From Roseovarius tolerans (GTDB taxonomy: Bacteria > Pseudomonadota > Alphaproteobacteria > Rhodobacterales > Rhodobacteraceae), in assembly GCF_900109855.1 (NCBI RefSeq), contig NZ_FOBO01000004.1, positions 62,001 through 126,000 on the forward strand: a stretch of DNA of 64,000 nucleotides, written 5' to 3'. Positions 16,791-26,520 of the stretch are shown here, piece by piece. The position numbers and the translations under genes were made by a program. A model generated the notes under the pieces. The model had not been told where the DNA came from. It was given only the letters and a program-made list of their open reading frames with translations, and did not search any database. Positions within the stretch are counted from its first letter, which is position 1. Every line of letters starts with the position of its first letter.

Positions 16791-18728
16791 ATGGGGATTT
16801 CTGAATTGCGCCAACTCGGGCCGGGTTGGGATGATGGGGTTGCGACGCTGCGCCGGACCGGTGCATTGGGGCGCGAACTGGTCCGGGCAGGCACGGTCAG
16901 CACGTCGGACATGGCGCTTGCCGAGTTGATGCGGCGGCATTGCGACACTTCGCTCGACCGTATCCTGCGCGCCGAGGGGCTGGCCAGCGAGGATGATCTG
17001 CTGGCCGCGCATGCCCGCCATCTGGCCACCCGACGGATCACACCCGAGGCTCTCGCCACCTCCCCAACCATAGATAGCGGTCTCGATCCTCGCGTGCTCT
17101 TGAAGCATGGGGCATTGGCTATCCGGGACGGGCATGGCGCGCCGCGCATTGTGGCCGATGGTGGCGACAGCCTTGTCGCCCTGCGCCGTGCTCTGCCGCC
17201 GGACCTGGCGGAGGCCCGCTCGCTGATGGCCCCGCGTGCGGATGTGCAGGCGCGGCTCGGGCAGGAGTACAGGGCGGAGTTGCGCGCATTGGCCACCGCG
17301 CGGGTTCCCGAAAGCGAAAGCTGTCGCACGTGGGGCGGCACGGCTGCGCGACGCCTGCGCCTGACCCTCGCCGCGCTTTTGTGTCTCGTGTTGCTGTGCC
17401 TTGCCTTTCCGGTCGCGTTGTTCGGCCTGTTGGCAGGCTGGGCCGTGGTGACTTTGGTGGTCGCGGCGGGGCTCAAGACTGCGGCGTTCACGGCGCATTT
17501 GACGGGCGTGCGATCGGCGCCCGTGCCGCGCCCGAACCTGGCCCTGCCGCACGTGTCGATCCTCGTGCCGCTTTTTCGCGAGACCGAGATCGCGCATGCA
17601 CTGATCGCGCGCCTGAGCCGGCTCACCTATCCCAAATGCCTGCTCGACGTGATCCTCGTGCTGGAGGAAGAAGATCAACTGACCCAGCAGACCCTTGCGG
17701 GCATCGACCTGCCGCCCTGGGTGCGGCCCGTGGTCGTGCCGGACGGGCAGCCGCGCACCAAGCCGCGCGCGATGAATTACGCGCTCGATTTCTGCAGGGG
17801 CGATATCATCGGCATTTTTGACGCCGAGGACGCGCCCGACCCCGATCAGATCACCAAGGTCGCCCGCCGTTTTCAGCAGGTCCCGCGCGAGGTGGCCTGC
17901 CTGCAGGGCATTCTCGACTACTATAACCCGACGCAGAACTGGCTCGCGCGCTGTTTCACAATCGAATACGCGACCTGGTTCCGCACCATGCTGCCGGGCA
18001 TGGCGCGGCTCGGGCTGGCCATACCGCTTGGCGGCACGACGCTCTATTTCCGGCGCGACGTGCTGGAGGAGCTGGGCGGGTGGGACGCCCATAACGTGAC
18101 CGAGGACGCCGATCTGGGCTTTCGGCTGGCGCGCCACGGCTACCGGACCGAGATGATCGAGACGGTGACCGAAGAAGAGGCCAATTGCCGCCCCTGGCCC
18201 TGGATCAAGCAGCGTTCACGCTGGCTCAAGGGTTATATGACAACCTATCTGGTGCATATGCGGGCGCCCCGGCATCTGCATGCGCAAATGGGGGCGTGGA
18301 AATTCTGGGGCTTTCAGGCGCATTTCGTCAGTGCCGTGTCACAGGTCCTGCTCGCGCCGGTGCTGTGGTCGTTCTGGCTGGTGCTGTTCGGTCTGCCGCA
18401 CCCGCTCGACCCGGTCCTGCCGCGCGCGGTGCTCACTGCCATCGGCAGTCTTTTCCTGACCGTCGAGGTGTTGAATGCCTGTATTCACGCGGTGTCTGTC
18501 GCGCGGCCAAAGCACCGGCATCTGATCGCCTGGGTGCCGGTGATGCATTTCTATTCCCCGCTTGGCGCGGTGGCGGCCTACAAGGCGCTCTATGAACTGG
18601 TGTGCAAGCCGTTCTTCTGGGACAAGACGGCGCATGGTCTGTCGGTGACGGCACGCGGGCAGCGTGGCTCAGACGGCGGACTGGACCTCGCCGGAATCAA
18701 GCTTGAGCCGGGTCACGAAGGCCTTTGA
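16791..18728 (+). CDS. Membrane GT2 glycosyltransferase with N-terminal GspE-like domain
   Basis: A 645-residue processive-type glycosyltransferase. Residues 1-160 resemble the GspE/MshE N-terminal region (LGRELVRAGTVST, LDRILRAEGLASEDDLLAAHARHL). A hydrophobic pair lies at about 188-228. The GT2 catalytic domain has VSILVPLFRE, the metal-binding FDAEDAPDP (D344-D347), TEDADLG (about 437-441) and QRSRW (474-478), followed by several membrane segments from about 515 to 600. This pattern is typical of cellulose-synthase-like polysaccharide synthases. GGAAGG-like sequence precedes the ATG. The product polymer is unknown. The 3' end overlaps the GntR gene by 60 bp. Confidence 0.87.
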   Translation: MGISELRQLGPGWDDGVATLRRTGALGRELVRAGTVSTSDMALAELMRRHCDTSLDRILRAEGLASEDDLLAAHARHLATRRITPEALATSPTIDSGLDPRVLLKHGALAIRDGHGAPRIVADGGDSLVALRRALPPDLAEARSLMAPRADVQARLGQEYRAELRALATARVPESESCRTWGGTAARRLRLTLAALLCLVLLCLAFPVALFGLLAGWAVVTLVVAAGLKTAAFTAHLTGVRSAPVPRPNLALPHVSILVPLFRETEIAHALIARLSRLTYPKCLLDVILVLEEEDQLTQQTLAGIDLPPWVRPVVVPDGQPRTKPRAMNYALDFCRGDIIGIFDAEDAPDPDQITKVARRFQQVPREVACLQGILDYYNPTQNWLARCFTIEYATWFRTMLPGMARLGLAIPLGGTTLYFRRDVLEELGGWDAHNVTEDADLGFRLARHGYRTEMIETVTEEEANCRPWPWIKQRSRWLKGYMTTYLVHMRAPRHLHAQMGAWKFWGFQAHFVSAVSQVLLAPVLWSFWLVLFGLPHPLDPVLPRAVLTAIGSLFLTVEVLNACIHAVSVARPKHRHLIAWVPVMHFYSPLGAVAAYKALYELVCKPFFWDKTAHGLSVTARGQRGSDGGLDLAGIKLEPGHEGL

Positions 18729-19313
18729 GATGTGATCGCGCAGCGCCTGTGCCGCCGCCTCGCCGTCATGCGCCTCGATCGCGGTGACGATGGCGTCATG
18801 TTCCTTGAGCGCATCCTCGTCTCGGCCCACGGCGGCCAGCGACGTGGTCGCCAGAAGCGCCATGGAACGATGCACGAGATCAAGCTGCTGCACCAGAAAG
18901 CGGTTATGGGACGACAGATGTATCTGCTTGTGAAAGCGCCGGTTGGCGCGCGCCATATCAGACGGTTTGCCCAAGAGCGCGCGATCATCCTCGACCATGT
19001 CGCGCAGCACACGCACCTCTTCGGGCGTGGCGTGGCGTGCGGCGAGCGCCGCGGCCAGCCCTTCGAGTTCGGCGCGCACCACGTAAAGCTCTGCCAGTTG
19101 GTTGTAATCGAGCGAGGCCACGATCAGGCTGCGCCCGTCGCGCGTCAGCATGGATTGTGTCTCAAGCCGTTGCAGCGCCTCGCGGATCGGGGTGCGTGAC
19201 ACGCCGAACCGCTCGGCCAGATCGCTTTCGACCAGCCGGTCGCCGGGCTTGAACACGCCGATGTCGATCGCCTCGAGGATCAGGGAATAGGCATCGGTGC
19301 TGGGCGGTTTCAT
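18669..19313 (-). CDS. GntR/FadR-type transcriptional regulator (FCD domain)
   Basis: A 214-residue regulator with a winged HTH at about 12-72 (VESDLAERFGVSRTPIREALQRLE) and an FCD ligand-binding domain (VVRAELEGLAAALAA, ANRRFHKQIHLSSHNRFL, LKEHDAIVTAIEAHD, ALRDHISKA). The conserved Asp and His residues of FCD domains that bind a metal are visible in these blocks. The start at 19313 (MKPPSTDAY) is chosen where homology begins. It ends inside the convergent glycosyltransferase gene. The effector is unknown. Confidence 0.9.
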   Translation of the reverse strand: MKPPSTDAYSLILEAIDIGVFKPGDRLVESDLAERFGVSRTPIREALQRLETQSMLTRDGRSLIVASLDYNQLAELYVVRAELEGLAAALAARHATPEEVRVLRDMVEDDRALLGKPSDMARANRRFHKQIHLSSHNRFLVQQLDLVHRSMALLATTSLAAVGRDEDALKEHDAIVTAIEAHDGEAAAQALRDHISKAFVTRLKLDSGEVQSAV

Positions 19314-19422
19314 GGGCGGTTCCGTTTCGTTTCCTGCGTTGAGGCAAGACCTTACGCGGATTGTGCGCGGGATCAAGCCTTGCCCGATTGCACCCATTGT
19401 CGCGCCCGCCTATGATCGCGCC

Positions 19423-20067
19423 ATGCCGAAACAGGATTTCACCCATGTCGAGACATGGGTTTTCGACCTCGATAACACGCTCTATCCCCCCTCTGCCCGG
19501 CTCTTTGATCAGATCGAGGCGCGGATGACGCATTTCGTGATGGAGACGCTGCGCGTGAGCCATGCCGAGGCCGACCGGCTGCGTCATGCCTATTGGCGCG
19601 ATCACGGCACCACGCTGGCCGGGCTGATGCGGCTGCATGATCTCGATCCCGGTCCCTATCTGCACGCGGTGCATGACATCTCGCTCGATCATCTGGAACC
19701 CGATGCCGATCTGGGTGCGGCCATCCGTGCGCTGCCGGGGCGGCGGATCGTCTACACCAACGGCTCCGCGCCCTATGCCGAGCGGGTGATCGACCGGCGT
19801 GGGCTGGCCGGCGCATTCGATGCGGTCTACGGCGTCGAGCATGCGGAATATCGCCCCAAACCCGAGGCAGAGGCGTTCGAGACGGTGCTGCGGCGCGACG
19901 GCAGTGCGGCGGCGCGTGCGGCGATGTTCGAGGACGATCCGCGCAACCTCTCGGCGCCGTATGCCATGGGGATGCGCACCGTGCATGTGGCACCGGACCG
20001 CGTTGAAGCCGCGCATATTCATCACCATACCGACGATCTGGGTGGGTTTCTGGCGCGGCTGGTCTGA
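19423..20067 (+). CDS. HAD-family hydrolase, pyrimidine 5'-nucleotidase type
   Basis: A 214-residue HAD phosphatase of the SDT1/PHM8-like pyrimidine 5'-nucleotidase group. Motif I is VFDLDNTLYPP with D15 and D17; motif II is YTNGS; motif III has KP (YRPKPEAEAF); motif IV is FEDDPRNL. The frame is open upstream, but the ATG at 19423 gives the normal family start. It diverges from the GntR gene. Substrate preference cannot be told from motifs alone. Confidence 0.88.
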   Translation: MPKQDFTHVETWVFDLDNTLYPPSARLFDQIEARMTHFVMETLRVSHAEADRLRHAYWRDHGTTLAGLMRLHDLDPGPYLHAVHDISLDHLEPDADLGAAIRALPGRRIVYTNGSAPYAERVIDRRGLAGAFDAVYGVEHAEYRPKPEAEAFETVLRRDGSAAARAAMFEDDPRNLSAPYAMGMRTVHVAPDRVEAAHIHHHTDDLGGFLARLV

Positions 20068-20155
20068 GCGCTGCGGCGAAACGCCCCTTTGCGGTGCGGG
20101 CGCGCGGTCATAAATACGTGAATGAAACAGTCACCTTTTCACAATGAGGCCGCTC

Positions 20156-20371
20156 ATGACCCTGACCGACACTACCCCCGCGCACGACGTACCGCGCGCC
20201 CATCACGATGCGGACGCGGGTGCCGTCGGCCCGATCCTGCTGAGCCTTGCGATTTTCATCGCCGGGTGGGGAACGAGCATTGCGCTCTGGGGCATTCCGG
20301 GGCTTTATATTCCCGCGCTGGCGCTGGTCCCGGTGATGTGGGTGGTGCTGCTGATCATTTCGCGCGGCTGA
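20156..20371 (+). CDS. Small membrane protein
   Basis: About 71 residues, with a polar N-terminus rich in Asp and His (DTTPAHDVPRAHHDAD) and two hydrophobic segments (ILLSLAIFIAGWGTSIALWG and LYIPALALVPVMWVVLLII). The start at 20156 has AGG 8 bases upstream; an ATG at 20144 would add four residues. It lies 28 bp before the UbiH-like gene and is probably co-transcribed. No known function. Confidence 0.6.
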   Translation: MTLTDTTPAHDVPRAHHDADAGAVGPILLSLAIFIAGWGTSIALWGIPGLYIPALALVPVMWVVLLIISRG

Positions 20372-20399
20372 GGTTGGCCGCGCCCCGAGGGAGGCCGAC

Positions 20400-21602
20400 A
20401 TGACGCAGGCGGAGTATGACATCGTCGTCTCTGGCGGGGGCGTGGCCGGTCTTGCCGCAGCCTCGGTCTTTGGCAGCGCGGGGTTTTCCGTGCTTTGCGT
20501 CGATCCCGCACCACCCATTACCGCGCGCGATGCCGAGGGCTCGGATCTGCGCACCACGGCGTTTCTGCAACCGGCGCAGGCGCTCTTGGACCGGGCCGGG
20601 GTGTGGGCGCCGCTCGCGCCTCATGCCGCCGATCTGCAGGTGATGCGGATCGTCGATGCGGGCGGTGAGGTGCCGGAGCCGCGTGTGACGCGCGAGTTCG
20701 ACGCCTCGGATATTTCCGAAAAGCCGTTTGGCTGGAACCTGCCCAATTGGCTGTTGCGCCGCGAAATGGTCGCGCATCTGGAAAGCCTGCCTTCGGTCAC
20801 ATTTCGCCCCGGCACCGGCACGACCACGCTCTTCACTCGTGAGAGCGAGGCGCGCGTCGGGCTGAGCGATGGCAGCCGCGTGCGCTGTCGGCTGGTGATC
20901 GCCGCCGACGGGCGCAATTCGCCCATCCGCGAGGCGGCGGGGGTCGAGGTCAAGACCACACGCTATGGGCAAAAGGCGCTGGCCTTTGCGGTCACCCATC
21001 CGATTCCACATGAGAATGTTTCGACCGAGATTCATCGCTCCGGCGGGCCGTTCACGCTGGTGCCGCTGCCCGATCACGAGGGGCGGCCCTCGTCCGCCAT
21101 CGTTTGGATGGAGGAGGGGCCGGAGGTGGCGCGTCTGGCCGCCCTGCCGGTGGAGGATTTCGAGGCCGAGATGAACATCCGCTCCTGTCACCTGTTCGGG
21201 CCGCTGACGCTTGCCTCGCGCCGGACGGTCTGGCCGATCATCAGCCAGGTGGCCGAGCGGATGTGTGCAGAGCGCGTGGCGCTGGTCGCCGAGGCCGCGC
21301 ATGTGGTGCCGCCGATTGGCGCGCAGGGGCTGAACATGTCGCTTGGCGATATGCGCGTGCTGCTGGAACTGGCCGAGGCGGCACCCGAGAGGCTGGGCGA
21401 CCGCGCGATGCTCGAGACCTATCACCGACGTCGGCATTTGGAGGTGCGTGCGCGGGTGACCGGGATTGACCTGCTCAACCGGGCCTCGATGATGCGCGCG
21501 CAGCCCCTGCGGGATGCGCGTGCGCAGGCGCTCGATGCGATCTACTCATTGGCGCCGGTGCGCAAGACGCTGATGCAGATGGGGCTTGGCGCGCGCGGGT
21601 GA
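20400..21602 (+). CDS. ubiH: UbiH/UbiF/COQ6-family FAD monooxygenase
   Basis: A 400-residue FAD-dependent hydroxylase of the ubiquinone-biosynthesis group. It has the Rossmann SGGGVAGLAAA near residues 11-21, the DG box VIAADGRNSPIREAAG and the FAD-ribose motif LVAEAAHVVPPIGAQGLNMSLGD. The AGGGAGG ribosome site precedes the ATG. The family acts on ring hydroxylation at C1, C5 or C6; regiospecificity here is unresolved. Repeat copy A begins 43 bp after its stop. Confidence 0.86.
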   Translation: MTQAEYDIVVSGGGVAGLAAASVFGSAGFSVLCVDPAPPITARDAEGSDLRTTAFLQPAQALLDRAGVWAPLAPHAADLQVMRIVDAGGEVPEPRVTREFDASDISEKPFGWNLPNWLLRREMVAHLESLPSVTFRPGTGTTTLFTRESEARVGLSDGSRVRCRLVIAADGRNSPIREAAGVEVKTTRYGQKALAFAVTHPIPHENVSTEIHRSGGPFTLVPLPDHEGRPSSAIVWMEEGPEVARLAALPVEDFEAEMNIRSCHLFGPLTLASRRTVWPIISQVAERMCAERVALVAEAAHVVPPIGAQGLNMSLGDMRVLLELAEAAPERLGDRAMLETYHRRRHLEVRARVTGIDLLNRASMMRAQPLRDARAQALDAIYSLAPVRKTLMQMGLGARG

Positions 21603-21644
21603 GAATGGGCCGTGACGCCGGGCTGAGGCGAAGGGTATGGGTGA

Positions 21645-21790
21645 TTTGGCCTGGAGGGGACGTTAGATTGAAGCACCTGCGCGGAACAAGGCCGAAGGCC
21701 GCCGCGCATCGCCGGGCCGCCCCCTGGCACGGCGATTTGGCTGCAACCTGCTCTGTGCGCGGATGTTTTTCGGGCTTGGCTGATATAAAG
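21645..21790. repeat. Dispersed 146-bp repeat, copy A
   Basis: Aligns colinearly with 32005-32151 in the same orientation, with about one single-base length change. Shared blocks include AGGCCGCCGCGCATC (21696-21710) and GGCTGCAACCTG (21739-21750) at matching offsets 51 and 94. Both begin TTTGGCYTGGA and end in ATAAAG. It lies just past the UbiH-like gene. It has no convincing reading frame. Confidence 0.75.
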
Positions 21791-21890
21791 CGCTACAAAT
21801 CTGATGTTGGATCGCCGTACCGCGGCCCGTCGATGCGCGGCTCACGGCAAAGGTCCGCTCCAGGCCAAAATCAGCCTTTAGCCCCGAAGG

Positions 21891-23018
21891 TTACAAAACC
21901 CGGTCGAGCACTGTCTCCAGCCGGTTCAACGCGGCGGGCACATCGTAGAGTTTGTCAAGCCCGAAGAGGCCCAGCCGGAAGGTGCGGAACCCATCGGGTT
22001 CGCCTACCTGCAAGGGCACGCCGGCGGCGATCTGCATACCCTCTGCGGCGAATTTCTTGCCGTTCTGGATGTCGGGGTCGCTCGTATAGCTGACCACCAC
22101 CCCCGGCGCGCCAAAGCCTTCGGCGGCGACCGAGGTCACGCCGCGCGCGGCCAGCATCGCGCGCACCCCGTCGCCCAATTCCCATTGCGCCTCGCGTAAT
22201 TTTTCAAAGCCGTAGTCGCGCGTTTCGATCATCGTGTCGCGGAAGGCGCGCAGCGCATCGGTGGGCATGGTGGCATGATAGGCATGGCCGCCATCCTCAT
22301 AGGTCTGCATGATCGCGCGCCATTTCTTGAGATCAAGCGCGAAACTGTCCGAGGAGGTCTCCTCCAGTCGCGCCATCGCGCGCGCCGAGAGCATCACCAG
22401 ACCGGCCGAGGGGGAGGCTGACCAGCCCTTTTGCGGCGCCGAAATCAGCACGTCGACGCCGGTGGCTTTCATGTCCACCCACGCGCACCCGCTCGCGATG
22501 CAATCGAGCACCATCAACGCGCCGACCTCATGTGCGGCCTCGGCCAAGGCTGTCACATAGTCATCCGGCAGGATCAGCCCGGCGGAGGTTTCCACATGCG
22601 GGGCGAAGACCACGTCCGGTTTCGCCTCGCGGATCTTGGCGGTGACCTCCTCGATCGGGGCGGGGGCAAAGGGCGTGGCAGCACCGTTGCCGGTCTGACG
22701 CGCCATACAGACGGTGGTGTCAGAGGTGAACTGGCCCGCGTCGAAAATCTGGCTCCAGCGGAAGGAGAACCAGCCATTGCGCACGATCAGAGCATGTGCG
22801 CCGCGCCCGAATTGCCGGGCCACGGATTCCATCGCGTAAGAGCCGCCACCGGGCACGAGCGCAACCGCATCGGCGGTATAGACCTCCTTCAGCATGGATG
22901 AAATGTCGCGCATAACCGTTTGGAAAGATTGGCTCATATGGTTGAGCGAGCGGTCGGTGAACACGACCGAATATTCCAAGAGGCCGTCGGGATCGACCGT
23001 GTCGAGAAGGGCAGTCAT
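21891..23018 (-). CDS. Class V PLP-dependent aminotransferase
   Basis: A 375-residue aminotransferase of the serine/alanine-glyoxylate type. The PLP-binding lysine is K197 in SAPQKGWS, D172 lies in VLDCIASG, and PGGGSYAMES provides the phosphate-binding region. The ATG at 23018 has AGGAGA upstream. It is the last gene after two Lrp regulators on the same strand (64-bp gap), suggesting Lrp-controlled amino-acid turnover. Donor and acceptor are not determined. Confidence 0.85.
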   Translation of the reverse strand: MTALLDTVDPDGLLEYSVVFTDRSLNHMSQSFQTVMRDISSMLKEVYTADAVALVPGGGSYAMESVARQFGRGAHALIVRNGWFSFRWSQIFDAGQFTSDTTVCMARQTGNGAATPFAPAPIEEVTAKIREAKPDVVFAPHVETSAGLILPDDYVTALAEAAHEVGALMVLDCIASGCAWVDMKATGVDVLISAPQKGWSASPSAGLVMLSARAMARLEETSSDSFALDLKKWRAIMQTYEDGGHAYHATMPTDALRAFRDTMIETRDYGFEKLREAQWELGDGVRAMLAARGVTSVAAEGFGAPGVVVSYTSDPDIQNGKKFAAEGMQIAAGVPLQVGEPDGFRTFRLGLFGLDKLYDVPAALNRLETVLDRVL

Positions 23019-23082
23019 GGGGCGTCTCCTGTTGGGTTGCGGCCAAGATGCAGTGCAGGCCCGGGGATGTCCAGTCTCGGGG

Positions 23083-23541
23083 CTAGCCGATGGGGCCGGG
23101 GCGGCGTTCCTCGGACAAGAGCACATTCGCCTCGACGTTGCCGACACCGGGCAAGGTCATGATCCGGCGGCGCAACACGCGCTCAAAATCCGAGATGTCA
23201 CGCGCCACGACGCGCAGGCGGTAGTCGTAAAGCCCGAGGATATGTTCGACCGTCTGCACCTCGGGGATGGCCGAGACCGCGCGTTCGAAATCCTCGAGGC
23301 TGACACGCCCCTTGGTGGCGAGCTTCACACCGAGAAAGACAGTGACGCCGAACCCCAGTTTTTCGTGATCGAGATCAAGGCGTTGCGCCTTGATGACGCC
23401 GCTGTCTTGCAGCTTGCGGATGCGCCGCCACGCGGCGGGTTGCGAGAGATTCAGACGGCGGCCGATGGCGCTTGCCGATTGGGTGGCGTCTTCGGTGAGC
23501 GCGCGCAGGATCAGCCGGTCGGTGGTATCGAGGTCGATCAT
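23083..23541 (-). CDS. Lrp/AsnC-family regulator (downstream of the pair)
   Basis: A 152-residue Lrp-type protein: HTH at about residues 5-55 (SASAIGRRLNLSQPAAWRRIRKLQDSGVI) and a RAM/ACT-like ligand domain (VTVFLGVKL, VQTVEHILGLYDYRLRVVARD). Its start overlaps the stop of the second Lrp gene by 4 bp (ATGA), so the two are translated together and may form hetero-oligomers. The neighbouring aminotransferase and divergent ilvC suggest a role in amino-acid metabolism. Confidence 0.9.
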   Translation of the reverse strand: MIDLDTTDRLILRALTEDATQSASAIGRRLNLSQPAAWRRIRKLQDSGVIKAQRLDLDHEKLGFGVTVFLGVKLATKGRVSLEDFERAVSAIPEVQTVEHILGLYDYRLRVVARDISDFERVLRRRIMTLPGVGNVEANVLLSEERRPGPIG

Positions 23542-23993
23542 ACCGGCAGCACCTCGTCGGACTTGATCCGCGCCACATGCATCAGCGCCTCGATATCGGC
23601 GATATGCGGCAGGGTCAGGATGGCGCGGCGGTACAGGTCCTGATAATGCGCCATGTCCCGCGCGATGACCGAGAGGCGCAGATCGACGCGACCAAGGAAT
23701 GTTTGTATTTCAATGACTTCCGGCACGTTCCTCGCGGCGTCCATGAATTCGTCAAAGGCGCGGACCTGCGTCTTGTCGAGAGTGACGCGCAGGCTGACCT
23801 CCACCTCGTAGCCGAGCGCGCGCCAGTCGATCACCGCGCGATTGGCGCGGATCACGCCCGTGGCCTGCATCCGGTCGAGCCGCCGGGCGCAGGTTGCGGG
23901 GGTCACGCCCGCAAGTTCGGCCAGTTCCGCGGGGCCGAGATGGGGGGCGTGCTGATAGTGGCGCAGGATACGCCGATCTGTGTCGTCGAGCAT
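23538..23993 (-). CDS. Lrp/AsnC-family regulator (upstream of the pair)
   Basis: A 151-residue Lrp-type regulator: HTH LGPAELAELAGVTPATCARRLDRMQATGVI, then the RAM domain with VSLRVTLDKTQ and VIEIQTFLGRVDLRLSVIARD. It is divergent from ilvC across a 127-bp AT-rich region, a natural place for binding. It resembles its partner only moderately, so the pair is not a recent duplication. Confidence 0.9.
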   Translation of the reverse strand: MLDDTDRRILRHYQHAPHLGPAELAELAGVTPATCARRLDRMQATGVIRANRAVIDWRALGYEVEVSLRVTLDKTQVRAFDEFMDAARNVPEVIEIQTFLGRVDLRLSVIARDMAHYQDLYRRAILTLPHIADIEALMHVARIKSDEVLPV

Positions 23994-24093
23994 GAAAATT
24001 TATCCAAATCATATTTTCACGAATGAATATCACGAGAAATGACAGAAATAAATCACATTTGATCCCCTAATCTATAGCGCGGCCCTATCCTGA

Positions 24094-25143
<1,050 letters not shown>

Positions 25144-25161
25144 GTCCCGACTCACAAAGCC

Positions 25162-25200
25162 CGATCCGGCCCCTTGCATGGGCCGGATCGCGTCCTGTTT
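25162..25200 (+). terminator. Terminator after ilvC
   Basis: An 11-bp stem (CGATCCGGCCC at 25162-25172 and its complement at 25180-25190) with a 7-base loop, followed by a short T-rich stretch. It ends at the stop codon of the convergent small membrane protein. Confidence 0.7.
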
Positions 25201-25360
25201 ACGGAGCCTTCTTGTGGGCATCACCGTCCCGCGCGAGGGCGCTCTTGGGGGTCTCCGCGGATTTGCGCCGTTCATCGGTTTTGCGCTTGCTGCGCAAGGC
25301 CAGTATCAGCACCAGTACCAGTGTGATCAGGGCCAACCCGGGTAGCAGATAGATATCCAT
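25199..25360 (-). CDS. 53-residue single-pass membrane protein
   Basis: A 53-codon frame on the minus strand that is easy to miss because of its length. It starts MDIYLLPGLALITLVLVLIL, a clear transmembrane helix, and continues as a charged tail (RSKRKTDERRKS). AAGGAGG lies 6 bases before the ATG, an almost perfect ribosome site. It is convergent with ilvC. The strong ribosome site and membrane signature support it as a real gene; no function is known. Confidence 0.65.
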   Translation of the reverse strand: MDIYLLPGLALITLVLVLILALRSKRKTDERRKSAETPKSALARDGDAHKKAP

Positions 25361-25516
25361 GATGGTCCTCCTTTCGTTTCACTACCGCCCCACCTGCATC
25401 GCCCAACCGTCCCGTCAACCGAGGCATCCGGTCACAGGGCTGTCTCCCATCAGTCGAGGATTGGTCAAATTATTGAAATCGCGCCCATAAACTTCCTCCG
25501 GATCGGAGCGCTCGGG

Positions 25517-26386
25517 TTGATTTGGGGGGCGTCTTTCATGTTCATCTCGGTGGCGCTGCGCGACACCGGGCCGCTGATGATCGCGGCGACGCGGATCACC
25601 CTTGGGGCGGTTTTTCTGCTTGCACTGGTGCGGCTGAAGGGGCGGTCTCTGCCGGATCCGCGCCAGCCCAACGGGCGCATGATCTGGGCGTTTTCGGGCT
25701 TCATGGCATTGTTTTCAAACGTTATCCCGTTTTCCCTTCTGGCCTGGGCGCAGCAATCGGTGGCGTCTGGCTTTGCCGGGGTCTGCATGGCGGCGGTGCC
25801 GCTCCTGATCCTGCCGCTGGCGCATTTTCTGGTGCCGGGTGAACGGATGAGTCTGCGCAAGCTGGTGGGGTTCGTCATGGGAACCGTCGGGGTGGTTGTG
25901 CTGATCGGGCCTGACGCATTCGCTTCGACCGGCAAGGATTTGGAATCATTGGCAAGGTTGGCATGCCTTGGTGTGGCGGGCTGCTATGCCATGGGCACCA
26001 TCGCCACGCGGCTTTGCCCCGAAGTGGACCGGCTGGCCCTGGCTGCCACCGTGCTGCTGATCGGGGCAGTGATCATCCTGCCCTATGCGCTGCTTCAAGA
26101 AGGGCTGCCAACTACATTGAGTGCAAAGAGTTTTCTGGCGTTGCTTTACCTTGGAATCTTACCCACCGGGGTGGCGCAACTGCTGCTGGTGCAGGTCAAT
26201 CGCGAGGCAGGGCCGAGCTTTTTCGGGCTGGTCAATTACATGGTGCCTGTCTGGTCGGTGATCCTTGGGGCGGCAGTGCTGTTCGAGCCGTTGCCACCGA
26301 GCCTGCTGGCGGCGATGGCGCTCATTCTGGGCGGGGTAGCGATCAGTCAATGGCGCGCCTTGCGGCGGGTGTTCGCACGGGGTTGA
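25517..26386 (+). CDS. EamA-family (DMT) transporter
   Basis: A multi-pass permease with two EamA repeats; about ten hydrophobic segments can be seen over 289 residues (LIWGASFMFISVAL, VVLIGPDAFAS, FLALLYLGILPTGVAQLLLVQ, FFGLVNYMVPVWSVILGAAVLFE). The start is uncertain: TTG 25517 cuts into the first helix, the nearest in-frame ATG (25538) is worse, and the frame is open far upstream. ATT at 25472 would give IEIAPINFLRIGALGLIWG, a better helix start. Substrate unknown. Confidence 0.82.
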   Translation: MIWGASFMFISVALRDTGPLMIAATRITLGAVFLLALVRLKGRSLPDPRQPNGRMIWAFSGFMALFSNVIPFSLLAWAQQSVASGFAGVCMAAVPLLILPLAHFLVPGERMSLRKLVGFVMGTVGVVVLIGPDAFASTGKDLESLARLACLGVAGCYAMGTIATRLCPEVDRLALAATVLLIGAVIILPYALLQEGLPTTLSAKSFLALLYLGILPTGVAQLLLVQVNREAGPSFFGLVNYMVPVWSVILGAAVLFEPLPPSLLAAMALILGGVAISQWRALRRVFARG

Positions 26387-26520
26387 GCCGGGCAGGTTGG
26401 CGCAGATCAAAGCCCAATGTCACATGGGTGGGGATAACGCCTGGTGCTGTCGGTTTTTCTAAAGAAACCGGGCAAGATCTGTGGATAAATGCTGCGTTCA
26501 GATCGGGATCAAACAGGTGA

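Noticed and set aside
16728-18137. 469-codon antisense frame across the glycosyltransferase
   Set aside because: Shadow frame; GT2 motifs on the plus strand are decisive.
21663-21845. Short minus-strand frames within repeat copies A and B as protein genes
   Set aside because: The two copies do not preserve a common frame, which argues for an untranslated repeat.
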